Under the pieces are notes generated by a model that saw only the letters and a program-made list of their open reading frames with translations, had not been told where the DNA came from and made no database searches. This document shows positions 17,716-26,739 of a stretch of DNA of 64,000 nt, one piece after another (the stretch's first letter is position 1; each line of letters starts with the position of its first letter). The position numbers were made by a program, and so were the translations under genes. Location of the stretch: contig CAWEBB010000018.1 in assembly GCA_963807085.1 (NCBI GenBank), positions 73,542-137,541 on the forward strand. The letters run 5' to 3'. Source of the DNA: JACKII01 sp963807085. Lineage in GTDB: Bacteria; Pseudomonadota; Alphaproteobacteria; Bin95.

Positions 17716-17816
17716 GATTGCTCTTTCCTGTGGTGGCAGACTTATTTTTTACTACTCATTGCTTATTCGATTGCTGAGGGCAAGGCGACCAAGCGGCGCG
17801 ATCAAGCCAGCTAGGA

Positions 17817-18728
17817 TTAGGAATTGACGGTATCGATGCCGAGTGCCTGGCGCAGCATCCAGATGCAACGCTGCGCCCGCAAGCGCAGCATCGTGCCCGC
17901 GGCGCGCCGGCGTTCCACCCAATTTGCCAATCTGGGCGATCGGAACAAAACAGGCAGGTGCACCACCGACGAGCCGAGAACGGCGAAGGCGCGCACGAAC
18001 CACCGCACTCGTGCGCCTGGACCGGTCCCGTTCAGATAGAAGCCTTCGTCGGTCATCCGCCGCCATTTGCGCTTGAGCGCCGGCCAGTCCTGCCGTGTCG
18101 GATGGCTCACCGCCAGGTTGTCGTCATAGAAGATCTTGTAGCCCTTTGCCCGCGCCCGGAAGCACCACTCCATATCCTCGGAAAGACCGTGAATCATCGG
18201 TCCCGCGTCCGCAAATACGCGCCGGGTCGTCAGCAGGTTGCCCGAGCCGGAAAAGCCCTTCTGCTCGACATACATCTGCTGACGGAAGGCAAAGACTTTC
18301 TCGAACGCCTCGGCACCGGAACGCGGCGGGGGTGTTTCGTCGAACGTATCGACGCGACCGCCGACCAGTTTGTCCTCACCGACCAGTTCCAGCGCCCGCG
18401 CGAGCCAGCCCGGCGACGGCCGGCAGTCTCCATCCAGAAACAGCAGGTTTGGCGCGCGCGTCTCCGCCACCCCCCGATTGCGCGCGTAAGCCGCCCCTTT
18501 CCGGCTTTCCTGCACAAACCGGAAATCCGGAAATTCCTCCGGCAGAGTGCCAAGACCGCCCGGCGTATTGTTATCAACGATCACTACCTCGACATCCGGC
18601 CCCGGTACCTGGGGCACAAGAGCGGTCAAGGTGGAGCGCAGCCGTTCGGTGTCGTTATAGTGCGGGAGAATGACCGCAAGCGTTGGCGAACGAACGGAAT
18701 CAGGCGCGGTCAAATCAACTTCGCTCAT
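17817..18728 (-). CDS. Family 2 glycosyltransferase
   Basis: A 303-residue inverting glycosyltransferase with the GT-A fold. It has LAVILPHYNDTERLRSTLTA, nucleotide-binding VVIVDNNTPGG, the DXD-type motif FLDGDCRPSPGW, and the base-like GLSEDMEWCFRARAKGY. A C-terminal segment with basic residues (RKWRRM, RRRAAGTMLRLR) may lie at the membrane. ATG 18728 has GGAG about 7 bases upstream. It lies upstream of the sugar dehydrogenase on the same strand, 101 bp apart. The acceptor and donor are unknown; a surface polysaccharide is the natural guess. Confidence 0.85.
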   Translation of the reverse strand: MSEVDLTAPDSVRSPTLAVILPHYNDTERLRSTLTALVPQVPGPDVEVVIVDNNTPGGLGTLPEEFPDFRFVQESRKGAAYARNRGVAETRAPNLLFLDGDCRPSPGWLARALELVGEDKLVGGRVDTFDETPPPRSGAEAFEKVFAFRQQMYVEQKGFSGSGNLLTTRRVFADAGPMIHGLSEDMEWCFRARAKGYKIFYDDNLAVSHPTRQDWPALKRKWRRMTDEGFYLNGTGPGARVRWFVRAFAVLGSSVVHLPVLFRSPRLANWVERRRAAGTMLRLRAQRCIWMLRQALGIDTVNS

Positions 18729-18968
18729 AAATGATCTCCAATAAATGGGGCGCCTTGCCGGACGCTTCGCTCGTTGGGGTTGTCGTCATATGCTATAAAC
18801 TTCAGCTAGCACCAACCGAATTTCCATTTAATAGCACCCATAAGTCGCAAAGGCGCGCCATTACGCCAAATTGAATTCGGACGCCGGTGAGGCTAATAGG
18901 CACGCGCTGCGGTCGGTCTTTCCGATCCTGCCAAAAGGCCAGAATTCAAAGTGTAAAGAGAGAGCGGT

Positions 18969-20093
18969 ATGCCGGAGATAACCGTGGGAGTGGTGATCGT
19001 CACGTTCAATTCCGGCTCGGATGCCGTCGATTGCGCCGAGACATTGCTCGCTTCCGCGCAAAATTCCGGAACTCCACTCAGAGTTGCTCTGGTCGACAAC
19101 GCCTCCGCGGATGACACGGTTCAGCGGCTTCGCGCCTGGATCACCGGCGAAACGCCTCGTGAAATGCAGCCGGAAATGCCGTTCGCCGTCGAACCCGTCG
19201 CCAAGCCGCTCGCCTATTGGGAGGGCGGACCGGACCTGGCGCCGGCCGCCAGCGAGGCCGCCCTTCAGGTCGGCCTGATTCAAGCCGAATTCAATTGTGG
19301 CTTTGCGGGCGGCGTGAACATCGGTCTTGCCTATCTTGCGCAATTCCCGGACATTCAGCATTTCTGGATCCTGAACCCTGACAGCCTGGTGGCGCCGGAA
19401 ACCGTTGGTATTTTGGCCAAAAAGCTGGCGGACAGCACCCCCTATAGCCTGATGGGCGGGCGCGTGAACTATCTAGACCCGCCAGACCTCATTCAGACAG
19501 ACGGCGGCCTGATCAATTGGAAGACCGGCGTCACCCGCAACTACAATTTGGGCAAGATCGACGAAACCGTCGAGCCGCCGACCTTTTGCGAATTAGACTT
19601 CATCACCGGTGCCAGCATGGTCGCCAGTCGCACATTTTACGAGCGCGTCGGACCGATGCGGGAGGATTACTTCCTTTATTATGAGGAAGTGGACTGGGCG
19701 ATGCGCCGGGGCAACCTGCCGCTCGCCTATTGCAAGGGGTTTGATGTTTTTCACCGGGCCGGAACTTCGATCGGCTCTCCCACTTTGAACCGCCCGGCCA
19801 CACCCTTCTCTCAATATTTCAAACACCGCGGCCGCATTCGCTTTTTGCGCCGCTTCCGGCCGGCCAGCCTGCCGTTCGCCTATGTATATTCCATGGCCTA
19901 TACGATGCGCATGATCCTGATGCGGGCCTGGCCAGAGGCATGGGCCGTCATTGCCGCATCGCTCGGGCTCAAAGCACCCGCTGCCATCCGCAAGCGGCTC
20001 GGGCCCGCAGCCGCCGAACTGGCGTTCGGCCCGGCACAGAAAGAAACGGGCGCTCCCGCCGTTGAAAACCGCGTGCGCTCCCGCTACAGCTAG
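18969..20093 (+). CDS. Family 2 glycosyltransferase, rhamnosyltransferase-like
   Basis: A 374-residue GT2 enzyme. It has VGVVIVTFNSGSDAVDCAETL, LVDNASADDTV, FNCGFAGGVNIGL and the metal motif WILNPDSLVAP. Next come the acceptor-side TGASMVASRTFYERVGPM and DYFLYYEEVDWAMR. These match rhamnosyltransferase-like GT2 proteins (NGGFAGGNN-type motif). It ends in a membrane-associated region with aromatic residues (FRPASLPFAYVYSMAY). AAGAGAGAG precedes the ATG. It is divergent from the previous GT2 gene across a 240-bp gap, in which no clear operator was found. Sugar donor unknown. Confidence 0.85.
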   Translation: MPEITVGVVIVTFNSGSDAVDCAETLLASAQNSGTPLRVALVDNASADDTVQRLRAWITGETPREMQPEMPFAVEPVAKPLAYWEGGPDLAPAASEAALQVGLIQAEFNCGFAGGVNIGLAYLAQFPDIQHFWILNPDSLVAPETVGILAKKLADSTPYSLMGGRVNYLDPPDLIQTDGGLINWKTGVTRNYNLGKIDETVEPPTFCELDFITGASMVASRTFYERVGPMREDYFLYYEEVDWAMRRGNLPLAYCKGFDVFHRAGTSIGSPTLNRPATPFSQYFKHRGRIRFLRRFRPASLPFAYVYSMAYTMRMILMRAWPEAWAVIAASLGLKAPAAIRKRLGPAAAELAFGPAQKETGAPAVENRVRSRYS

Positions 20094-20153
20094 CGTGAGC
20101 CAGTGCCCGCCATCCATGTACCCTGGTCGGGCCCCCGGGAGGAGCCAATTTCT

Positions 20154-21092
20154 ATGGAATATCGCAATCTGGGCCGTTCCGGCCTGCGTGTTTCGACCGT
20201 CGGCCTCGGCTGCAACAATTTCGGCATGAAGCTAGACGAAGCCGGCACCAAGGCCGTGCTCGATGCCGCCTTTGACGCCGGCATCACACTGTTCGATACG
20301 GCGGACATGTATGGCGGCGGCGGCGGTTCGGAAACGCATATGGGCGCAGCGATGGGCTCACGGCGCAAGGAAATCGTGCTGGCCACCAAGTTCGGCTGGG
20401 AGATGGATGCGGAAGGAAACAAGCGCGGCGGCTCGCGCCAATGGATCATGCAGGCGGTTGAGGACTCACTGCGGCGCCTGCAAACCGACTGGATCGACCT
20501 TTATCAGTTGCACAAGCCCGACCTGCTGACCCCGATCGACGAGACCCTGCGTGCCCTGGATGATCTGGTACGTGCCGGCAAGGTCCGTTACATCGGCTGC
20601 TCCAACCTGCCGGCCTGGCAGATGGTCGAGGCGCACTTTGCGGCGGAATTGGCCAATATCGGCGGCTTCGTCTCCGCCCAGGAAGAATACAATATGCTGA
20701 ACCGGAGCATTGAAGCCGATGTGCTGCCGGTTGCCCGCAGATACGGCTTTGGCCTGCTGCCCTATTTCCCGCTGGCGAGCGGCCTGCTCACCGGAAAGTA
20801 CCGGCGGGACGCCATGCCGAAGGGCGCGCGGCTGACAGACAATCCGCAATTCGCCAACCGGGGTTACATCAGCGACGCCAACTGGGCCAAGGTCGAAAAA
20901 CTGGATACGTTCGCCAGCGAGCGCGGGCACACGCTGCTGGAACTGGCATTTTCGTGGTTGCTGGCAGAGCCTGCGACGGCCAGCGTTATCGCGGGCGCGA
21001 CCAAGCCGGAGCAAATTGGAAGCAACGTCTCCTCGGCCGGATGGACCCTGACGGCGGACGAAAAGGCGGCGGCGGACGCGATTGTCGCTTAG
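20154..21092 (+). CDS. Aldo/keto reductase
   Basis: A 312-residue (alpha/beta)8 NADPH-dependent oxidoreductase. The catalytic tetrad region is visible: Asp in LFDTADMYGGG (Asp and Tyr), the Lys in VLATKFGWEM, and the His in LYQLHKPDLLTP. The cofactor-binding C-terminal part has LLPYFPLASGLLTGKY and SVIAGATKPEQI. ATG 20154 follows GGGAGGAGCC. It sits 60 bp after the glycosyltransferase, same direction, and may be cotranscribed. Substrate not predictable; many paralogues reduce small aldehydes. Confidence 0.9.
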   Translation: MEYRNLGRSGLRVSTVGLGCNNFGMKLDEAGTKAVLDAAFDAGITLFDTADMYGGGGGSETHMGAAMGSRRKEIVLATKFGWEMDAEGNKRGGSRQWIMQAVEDSLRRLQTDWIDLYQLHKPDLLTPIDETLRALDDLVRAGKVRYIGCSNLPAWQMVEAHFAAELANIGGFVSAQEEYNMLNRSIEADVLPVARRYGFGLLPYFPLASGLLTGKYRRDAMPKGARLTDNPQFANRGYISDANWAKVEKLDTFASERGHTLLELAFSWLLAEPATASVIAGATKPEQIGSNVSSAGWTLTADEKAAADAIVA

Positions 21093-21106
21093 CGCTCTGG
21101 CACCGC

Positions 21107-21943
21107 TCAGCCCGCCTGAAAGTTCGGTTTCCGCTTTTCAATGAAGGCACGCACTGCCTCGTGATGATCGGCGTGGGCGGACAGCGGCACCAACCGCTCC
21201 GCCTCCCGGTCGAGCGCGGTTTCGTAGTCGATGGTGACGGCATCGTCCAGATTGTCCTTCATCGCCGCCATCGCAGCGGCGGGACCACTTGCCATGTCCT
21301 TCGCCATTGCGAACGCCGCACTTTGCAGTTCCGCATCGGGCACGACCTTGTTGACGAGTCCAAGTCGTAGCGCCTCCCCTGCCCTCACCCGCTCGGCCGT
21401 AAACATTAATTCCCGCGCCTTTGACGTGCCGACAAGCTGGGTCAGCATCCAGGCGATGCCATAGTCACCGGAGAGCGCCACGTGCCGGTAACCGGTGGTC
21501 AGAAAGGCGCTCTCCGCCGCAATGCGGATATCGCAGGCCATGGCGAGCGCCATGCCCGCCCCTGCCGCCGCACCCGGCAGGGCCGCAATCGTGGGCTTGC
21601 GCACGGCGCGGATGGCGCCCGTCAGCCCGCGCTGCCGCCATTTCAGATCGGCAATCCGCTCTTCCGGCGTCATTTCGGTCTTACGGTTGCCGCCCATGCC
21701 CTTCACGTTGCCGCCCGCACAAAAGGCCGTGCCCGCGCCGGTCAGAACAATCGCCCCGACCCTCTCGTCCCGGCCCCGTTCTTTGATCTGTTCGCGGATG
21801 AAGGGCGTGATCTCGTCGCCCATCGCATTGCGCATCTCCGGGCGGTTCAAGGTGATAATCGCCACCCGGTCGCGGATTTCGCACAGCAGTGTGGAGGCGC
21901 CGGTGTCGATTTGTACGGCGTCGGGGGCAAGCTGGTCTGCCAT
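21107..21943 (-). CDS. Enoyl-CoA hydratase/isomerase family protein
   Basis: A 278-residue crotonase-fold enzyme. Oxyanion-hole elements are FCAGGNVKGMGG (first) and ALPGAAAGAGMALAMACDIRIA (second). The ITLNRPEMRNAMGDE N-terminus is typical. Later, YGIAWMLTQLVGTSKARELMFTAE and RAGEALRLGLVNKVVPD complete the family pattern. In the common enoyl-CoA hydratase position, two catalytic Glu residues are expected; here the second segment reads LSGDYG, where Asp replaces Glu, so hydratase activity is uncertain. It converges with the aldo/keto reductase (14-bp gap). An inverted repeat sits 16 bp upstream of its start. Confidence 0.87.
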   Translation of the reverse strand: MADQLAPDAVQIDTGASTLLCEIRDRVAIITLNRPEMRNAMGDEITPFIREQIKERGRDERVGAIVLTGAGTAFCAGGNVKGMGGNRKTEMTPEERIADLKWRQRGLTGAIRAVRKPTIAALPGAAAGAGMALAMACDIRIAAESAFLTTGYRHVALSGDYGIAWMLTQLVGTSKARELMFTAERVRAGEALRLGLVNKVVPDAELQSAAFAMAKDMASGPAAAMAAMKDNLDDAVTIDYETALDREAERLVPLSAHADHHEAVRAFIEKRKPNFQAG

Positions 21944-21959
21944 GGGGTTCTCTTTGTGG

Positions 21960-21994
21960 GTTCAGTGATCGGCTAATCATGTCTACCACTGAAC
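21960..21994. promoter_or_regulatory. Inverted repeat upstream of the enoyl-CoA hydratase gene
   Basis: GTTCAGTG at 21960-21967 and CACTGAAC at 21987-21994 form an 8-bp perfect inverted repeat with 19 bases between. It lies between the divergent hydratase and bd-oxidase genes, 17 bp from the hydratase start. It could be an operator or a leader hairpin. Confidence 0.35.
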
Positions 21995-22139
21995 GGCTGT
22001 ATTGCCGATGGCTGATGGCCGGCCGGGGCTTTCAATCTGTGGCGCGACGCTTTGGCCGGGTTTAAGTTATCATACCCAAGCGTCATTTCTAATCCACGGT
22101 CGGCAATTTCTGCACGCGAAATCCAGGAGAGAAAGTCCA

Positions 22140-23546
22140 ATGGATGCGGACGCGGTTCTTTTAGCCAGAATTCAGTTTGCCTTTACGATTGCATTTCATA
22201 TCGTTTTTCCGACCTTTACTATTGGTTTGTCTGCGTTCATCGCAACACTGCTCATTCGCTGGCGTATGACGGGCGCAGACCATTTGCACAGGCTCGCCCG
22301 GTTCTGGACCAAGATTTTTGCGGTCTCTTTCGCGATGGGCGTCGTCTCTGGCATCGTGCTGTCTTACCAGTTCGGCACCAACTGGTCGGAATTTTCCGTG
22401 GTGGTCGGCAATGTCATGGGACCGCTGCTCGGCTATGAAGTGCTGACCGCTTTCTTCCTGGAAGCCTCATTCCTGGGGATCATGCTGTTCGGCTGGCAGC
22501 GCGTCTCGCCGAACCTGCACGTCGCGTCGGCGATCATTGTTGCGGCCGGCACCGCCCTTTCGGCTTTTTGGATTTTGTCGGCCAACAGTTGGATGCAGAC
22601 GCCGGCGGGCCACGAGGTGATCGACGGCATCGCCTATCCGGTCGATTGGCTGGAAGTTATCTTCAACCCCAGCTTCCCGTACCGCTTCGCGCATATGTTC
22701 ACGGCGACCTATCTGACCACGTCGCTCGTGGTCCTGGCGGTCGGCGCGCGCTATTGGGTCGCCGGCCGTTTTCCCGACGAGGCGAAAACCATGATCCGCA
22801 TGGGTTTGGGCATGGTCATTCTGCTGGCGCCGCTGCAATTGCTGATCGGCGACCAGCACGGGCTCAATACAGCCAAATACCAGCCGACCAAGATCGCGGC
22901 GATAGAGGCGCATTGGGACAGCAGCGAAACCGGCGATCTGGTGCTGTTCGCCTGGCCCGACGAGGAGCGGGAGGAAAATCTTTATGAGATCGCCATCCCC
23001 AACCTGGCAAGCCTGTTGATCACCCATTCGCTCAGCGGCAAGTTTGACGGCCTCAAAGACGTCGCGCCCCAAGACCGACCGCCGGTCAAGCCCGTCTTCT
23101 TCGCCTTTCGCGTGATGGTCGGCCTGGGCATGCTGATGATCCTGATCGGCGTGGTGGGCGCCTGGCTCTGGTGGAAGGGACGCCTGTTCGAAACCCGATG
23201 GTTCACGAATCCGATGCGGTTCGTCTGGCCGATGGGCTTCGTGGCGGTCCTGGCCGGCTGGTGGGTGACGGAGAGCGGCCGCCAGCCCTGGGTGGCTTAC
23301 GGTATCCTCCGCACCATCGATGCCGCCTCGCCCGTGGCCTATAACACCGTCCTGACCAGTCTGGTCCTGTTCGTCATCGTCTATACCTGCGTGTTTGGGA
23401 TCGGCATTTTCTATATCAACCGCCTGATCGTCAGAGGGCCGGCGGGAGGCCCCGGAGAGACGCGCGAGGCCGAGGGCGCTGTCGCCAATCGGCCGATGTC
23501 CGCGGCCACCGGCGCGGCCAGAGACGCAATCAGCGGGAGGGACTGA
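22140..23546 (+). CDS. cioA: Cytochrome bd quinol oxidase subunit I, CIO type
   Basis: A 468-residue inner-membrane subunit that oxidises quinol and reduces oxygen at hemes b558, b595 and d. N-terminal helices show LARIQFAFTIAFHIVFPTF, with the His ligand of the b595/d region, and FAVSFAMGVVSGIVLSYQFG. The GYEVLTAFFLEASFLGIMLFG and HMFTATYLTTSLV stretches are conserved. The Q-loop is short and the late GRQPW motif (ESGRQPWVAYG) is present. Both point to the cyanide-insensitive oxidase branch rather than E. coli CydA. ATG 22140 follows AGGAGA; an upstream start at 22002 has no family character. cioB follows after 2 bp. Confidence 0.92.
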   Translation: MDADAVLLARIQFAFTIAFHIVFPTFTIGLSAFIATLLIRWRMTGADHLHRLARFWTKIFAVSFAMGVVSGIVLSYQFGTNWSEFSVVVGNVMGPLLGYEVLTAFFLEASFLGIMLFGWQRVSPNLHVASAIIVAAGTALSAFWILSANSWMQTPAGHEVIDGIAYPVDWLEVIFNPSFPYRFAHMFTATYLTTSLVVLAVGARYWVAGRFPDEAKTMIRMGLGMVILLAPLQLLIGDQHGLNTAKYQPTKIAAIEAHWDSSETGDLVLFAWPDEEREENLYEIAIPNLASLLITHSLSGKFDGLKDVAPQDRPPVKPVFFAFRVMVGLGMLMILIGVVGAWLWWKGRLFETRWFTNPMRFVWPMGFVAVLAGWWVTESGRQPWVAYGILRTIDAASPVAYNTVLTSLVLFVIVYTCVFGIGIFYINRLIVRGPAGGPGETREAEGAVANRPMSAATGAARDAISGRD

Positions 23547-23548
23547 CC

Positions 23549-24562
23549 GTGGAGGATACCGCCACCTGGCTGCCCGTCATCTGGGCCGCATTGATCGGAA
23601 CCGCGGTCTGCCTGTACGTCATTCTGGACGGTTTCGACCTGGGCCTGGCGATCCTGTTCCCGCTGTTCCCGGAAGAGTCGGCCCGGGACACGATGATGAA
23701 TTCGGTCGCTCCCTTCTGGGATGGCAACGAGACATGGCTGGTGCTGGGCGGCGCCGGCCTGTTCGTGGCGTTTCCCTTGGCCTATGCCATTATCATGCCC
23801 GCGCTCTATCTGCCGATCATCGTTATGCTACTGGCGTTGGTGTTCCGGGGCGTGGCCTTCGAGTTTCGGTGGGTGGCCAAGCCCCGCCATCGCCTATGGG
23901 ACCTCGCCTTTGCCGGTGGCTCCACCATTGCGGCCTTCACGCAAGGGCTGGTGCTGGGCGGCTTTCTGGAGGAAATCGTTGTCGTCGATCAACGGTTTGC
24001 CGGCGGCACTTTCGACTGGTTCACGCCGTTTTCGATATTTACCGGCCTGAGCGTGGTGGCGGGCTATGCGCTGCTCGGCGCGTGCTGGCTGAACATGCGA
24101 GTGGCGGGAGACGTAGCCACCCGGTCCCGGTCGCTCGCGCGGACCCTCCTCATGGTGGTCGTCGGCGCCATGGTCGTCGTCAGTATCTGGACGCCGTTGG
24201 AGTTCGGGCGCATCGCCGACCGCTGGCTCTCGTTTCCGAACATGGTCTATCTAGCACCCATTCCGGCGACCGCGGCGGCCTGCGCCTATCTGGTCTGGTG
24301 GTCGCTCGCCAGGGGTAAAGAAGTCATGCCGTTCCTGGCTGCGATCGGCCTGTTTCTGACAGGCTTTGCCGGCCTCGTCATCAGCAACGTGCCCTATCTG
24401 GTGCCGTCGTCGATCACGGTCTGGGAAGCCGCCGCCGCACCGGCTTCGCAGTGGATGATGCTGGTGGGCACGGTCATCCTGCTGCCGATGATTCTGGGTT
24501 ACACCGTCTTCGTCTATTGGACCTTCCGCGGCAAGGTGCGGCCGGGCGAGGGATATCATTGA
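23549..24562 (+). CDS. cioB: Cytochrome bd quinol oxidase subunit II, CIO type
   Basis: A 337-residue membrane subunit paired with cioA. The N-terminal LPVIWAALIGTAVCLYVILD and the conserved GFDLG within LDGFDLGLAIL are diagnostic of CydB. NSVAPFWDGNETWLVLGGAG and AYAIIMPALYLPIIVMLLAL follow. It starts at GTG 23549, two bases after the cioA stop, with AGGGACTG partly inside the upstream stop. No cydDC or CydX-like gene follows. Together the two subunits give a high-affinity, cyanide-resistant oxidase suited to low oxygen. Confidence 0.92.
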   Translation: MEDTATWLPVIWAALIGTAVCLYVILDGFDLGLAILFPLFPEESARDTMMNSVAPFWDGNETWLVLGGAGLFVAFPLAYAIIMPALYLPIIVMLLALVFRGVAFEFRWVAKPRHRLWDLAFAGGSTIAAFTQGLVLGGFLEEIVVVDQRFAGGTFDWFTPFSIFTGLSVVAGYALLGACWLNMRVAGDVATRSRSLARTLLMVVVGAMVVVSIWTPLEFGRIADRWLSFPNMVYLAPIPATAAACAYLVWWSLARGKEVMPFLAAIGLFLTGFAGLVISNVPYLVPSSITVWEAAAAPASQWMMLVGTVILLPMILGYTVFVYWTFRGKVRPGEGYH

Positions 24563-24869
24563 GGGCGGGCGGCGTCGCGACGGCCGTGCACCCGCCCGCC
24601 ATCATCTCAGGCGACCTGTGCGCGGATTGGGGATTTTCGGTGAGTTCAGAAATCTGCCCCGGTTTTTGCACTGCTGCAGAGACGATGGGCATTAATCAGC
24701 ATCGGTCCTTGCGTCGAGCAGGCCGTTTACGGTCGCAATCAGGTCCCAAACAGGCGGGAGCAAGATCGCCGAACGCCAGAACCTCTTGCTCGATCCGCCT
24801 CGATTGAAAGGTGCTTGGCGATGCCGTGTCGCGGGTCTACCGTGACCTGAACGCGAATGAGGAAATGCC
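24563..24869. other. Gap between cioB and the first TauD gene, with one GC-rich hairpin
   Basis: This stretch of about 307 bp has no credible gene. A hairpin at 24564-24600 pairs GGCGGGCGG with CCGCCCGCC (9 bp, about 19-base loop) just after the cioB stop; no T-run follows. Otherwise nothing is recognised. The ATG of the next gene at 24870 is preceded by GAGGAAA. Confidence 0.4.
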
Positions 24870-25739
24870 ATGCAGGATTCCGCCACTCTGGATTTAGACA
24901 CTCAGGATTTCACGGTCGAACCCTTATCGCCCGTGCTCGGTGCGGCGATCGTCGGGCTCGACCTGACGAAACCGCTGAACGTTGAAACCAAGGCGCGCAT
25001 CGGTGGTGCCTTCGACCGGCATCACGTGCTTTGCTTCCGCGACCAGTCCTTGACGCAAGAGCAACAGTTGGAAGCGACCCGGCAGTTTGGCGAGTTGGAC
25101 GTGCACGTGCAGTCCAACCGCTCGTCGGCCATTCCGCTGATCCACGTCGTCTCGAACATGGACGAGAACGGCGTGCCGCGCCAGGCCATCGCCGCCAGAG
25201 GCAGCGTGCATTGGCATTCCGACAAGTCGTATCGCCGTGAACCCTCGCTCGCGACATTCCTCTACAGCCTGGAAGTGCCCGGCGAAGGCGGTGAGACTCA
25301 GTTCGCCAATACCCTGATGGCATTCGACGCCTTGCCGGAAGACCGCCAACAGGAACTCGCCCAGCTAAAGGTCGTCCATTCCTGGCCCAACTCCAAGTTG
25401 CGGGCGAGCGGCAAACCGGCCACGGCCGAGGAAATCGCCAATTGGCCGCCGATCGCGCAGCCGCTCGCCCAAATCCATCCGCCGAGCGGCCGCAAGGGCC
25501 TCTTCATCGGGCAGCATGCGGCCTATATCGAGGGCCAGGAAGAAAAAGGCCGCGCCTTGATCGAGGAGTTGGAGGCTTGGTGCACCCAAGACCGCTTCGT
25601 CTACAATCACCATTGGCGGGTCGGCGATCTGCTGATGTGGGACAATCGCTGCCTGTTGCACCGGGCCGCCCCCTATGACGGCGACCGATACCGCCGGCTG
25701 ATGCACCGCACGGTCACCCAGGGCGCCGCCTGCTTTTAA
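24870..25739 (+). CDS. TauD/TfdA family dioxygenase 1
   Basis: A 289-residue Fe(II)/2OG dioxygenase of the TauD/TfdA family. Iron ligands: His116 and Asp118 in VHWHSDKS, and His264 in NRCLLHRAA. Arg280 in LMHRT is the likely 2OG ligand. The start and end (GDLLMWDNRCLLHRA) are complete. Many TauD enzymes cleave alkanesulfonates or aryloxyacetates, but no substrate residue is decisive here. The ATG lies 6-7 bases after AATGAGGAA. It is followed after 12 bp by a second TauD gene, and both precede AtuA/DUF4387 and the TRAP genes. Confidence 0.88.
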   Translation: MQDSATLDLDTQDFTVEPLSPVLGAAIVGLDLTKPLNVETKARIGGAFDRHHVLCFRDQSLTQEQQLEATRQFGELDVHVQSNRSSAIPLIHVVSNMDENGVPRQAIAARGSVHWHSDKSYRREPSLATFLYSLEVPGEGGETQFANTLMAFDALPEDRQQELAQLKVVHSWPNSKLRASGKPATAEEIANWPPIAQPLAQIHPPSGRKGLFIGQHAAYIEGQEEKGRALIEELEAWCTQDRFVYNHHWRVGDLLMWDNRCLLHRAAPYDGDRYRRLMHRTVTQGAACF

Positions 25740-25751
25740 GGAGAACACCAG

Positions 25752-26651
25752 ATGGAAATAGTTCCTAGCGGCAAGGCTCTTGGCGCGGAAGTCCGCGGCT
25801 TTGATCTTTCGGAGGCCTGGACGCCGGCGCGCGCCACCTTCATCAATGGCGCCTGGCAAGAGCATCTTGTTCTGCTGTTCCGTGGCCAGTCTATCGGCGA
25901 CGAGCACCTGCTCGCCATGGCGGAAGCTCTGGGCGGCAGCCAGTCCACCGGCAGCCGTGCCTATTGGTTGGAGGCCGGCTACACAGAGAAATCCGGCCGC
26001 GTGTCGGCCCTGCCCGGCATCTCGATAATCTCCAACCTGGACGACGATGGAAAGCCCGCGCTGAAACACGCGGGCAGCGGCAGCCAGGAATTGCTGTGGC
26101 ACACCGACAACTCCTATGTCGACAGTCCACCCAAAGGCAGCATCCTGCATGCGCTGCGGGTGCCGGTAAACGGCGGCGGCCACACATCCTTTGCCAATCA
26201 ATATCTTGCCTACGATAACCTACCAGATGACGTAAAGGCTAAGATCGGCGGTTTACATACCAAACAGGATGCGAGCCGCAACACCGCCGGGGGTGCCCGC
26301 CCGACCAAGTCACTGCCGACCCGGTACGAGGAGGTCGAGGGGCCGGTGCATCCGCTGGTGCGCGTGCATCCGGGCACAGGCCGCAAGGCGCTCTATCTGG
26401 GCCGCCGCTACGCGGCACCCTCCAGCCACATTCTGGAGATGCCGAACGAAGAGGGCGAAGCGCTGCTTGACTATCTCTGGGAACAAGCGACCCGGCCGGA
26501 ATATGTCTGGACCCAGAGCGACTGGCAGGCGGGTGATGTGTTGATGTGGGATAACCGCTGCACCTTGCACGCCCGTACCGAGGTCGATCCCTCCCAGGCG
26601 CGTGTCATGCACCGGACCCTGGTAAAGGGCGAGCAACCGATCGCCGCTTGA
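25752..26651 (+). CDS. TauD/TfdA family dioxygenase 2
   Basis: A 299-residue paralogue, diverged from the preceding gene but with the same metal site. His117 and Asp119 are in LLWHTDNS, His273 in NRCTLHART, and Arg288 in VMHRT. It keeps the terminal GDVLMWDNRCTLHAR signature. AAGGAGAACACC lies just before the ATG, so translation is coupled to the first gene. Having two adjacent family members suggests two related substrates or a heteromeric use. The AtuA-like gene starts 88 bp later on the same strand. Confidence 0.88.
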   Translation: MEIVPSGKALGAEVRGFDLSEAWTPARATFINGAWQEHLVLLFRGQSIGDEHLLAMAEALGGSQSTGSRAYWLEAGYTEKSGRVSALPGISIISNLDDDGKPALKHAGSGSQELLWHTDNSYVDSPPKGSILHALRVPVNGGGHTSFANQYLAYDNLPDDVKAKIGGLHTKQDASRNTAGGARPTKSLPTRYEEVEGPVHPLVRVHPGTGRKALYLGRRYAAPSSHILEMPNEEGEALLDYLWEQATRPEYVWTQSDWQAGDVLMWDNRCTLHARTEVDPSQARVMHRTLVKGEQPIAA

Positions 26652-26739
26652 CGATTTGTGAAACATTCCGAAGCCCCAGAACGGGACTACTTCAGTAACC
26701 CAGCCAAATCGCGGCGCCGGCCGGATGGGAGGATGAACG

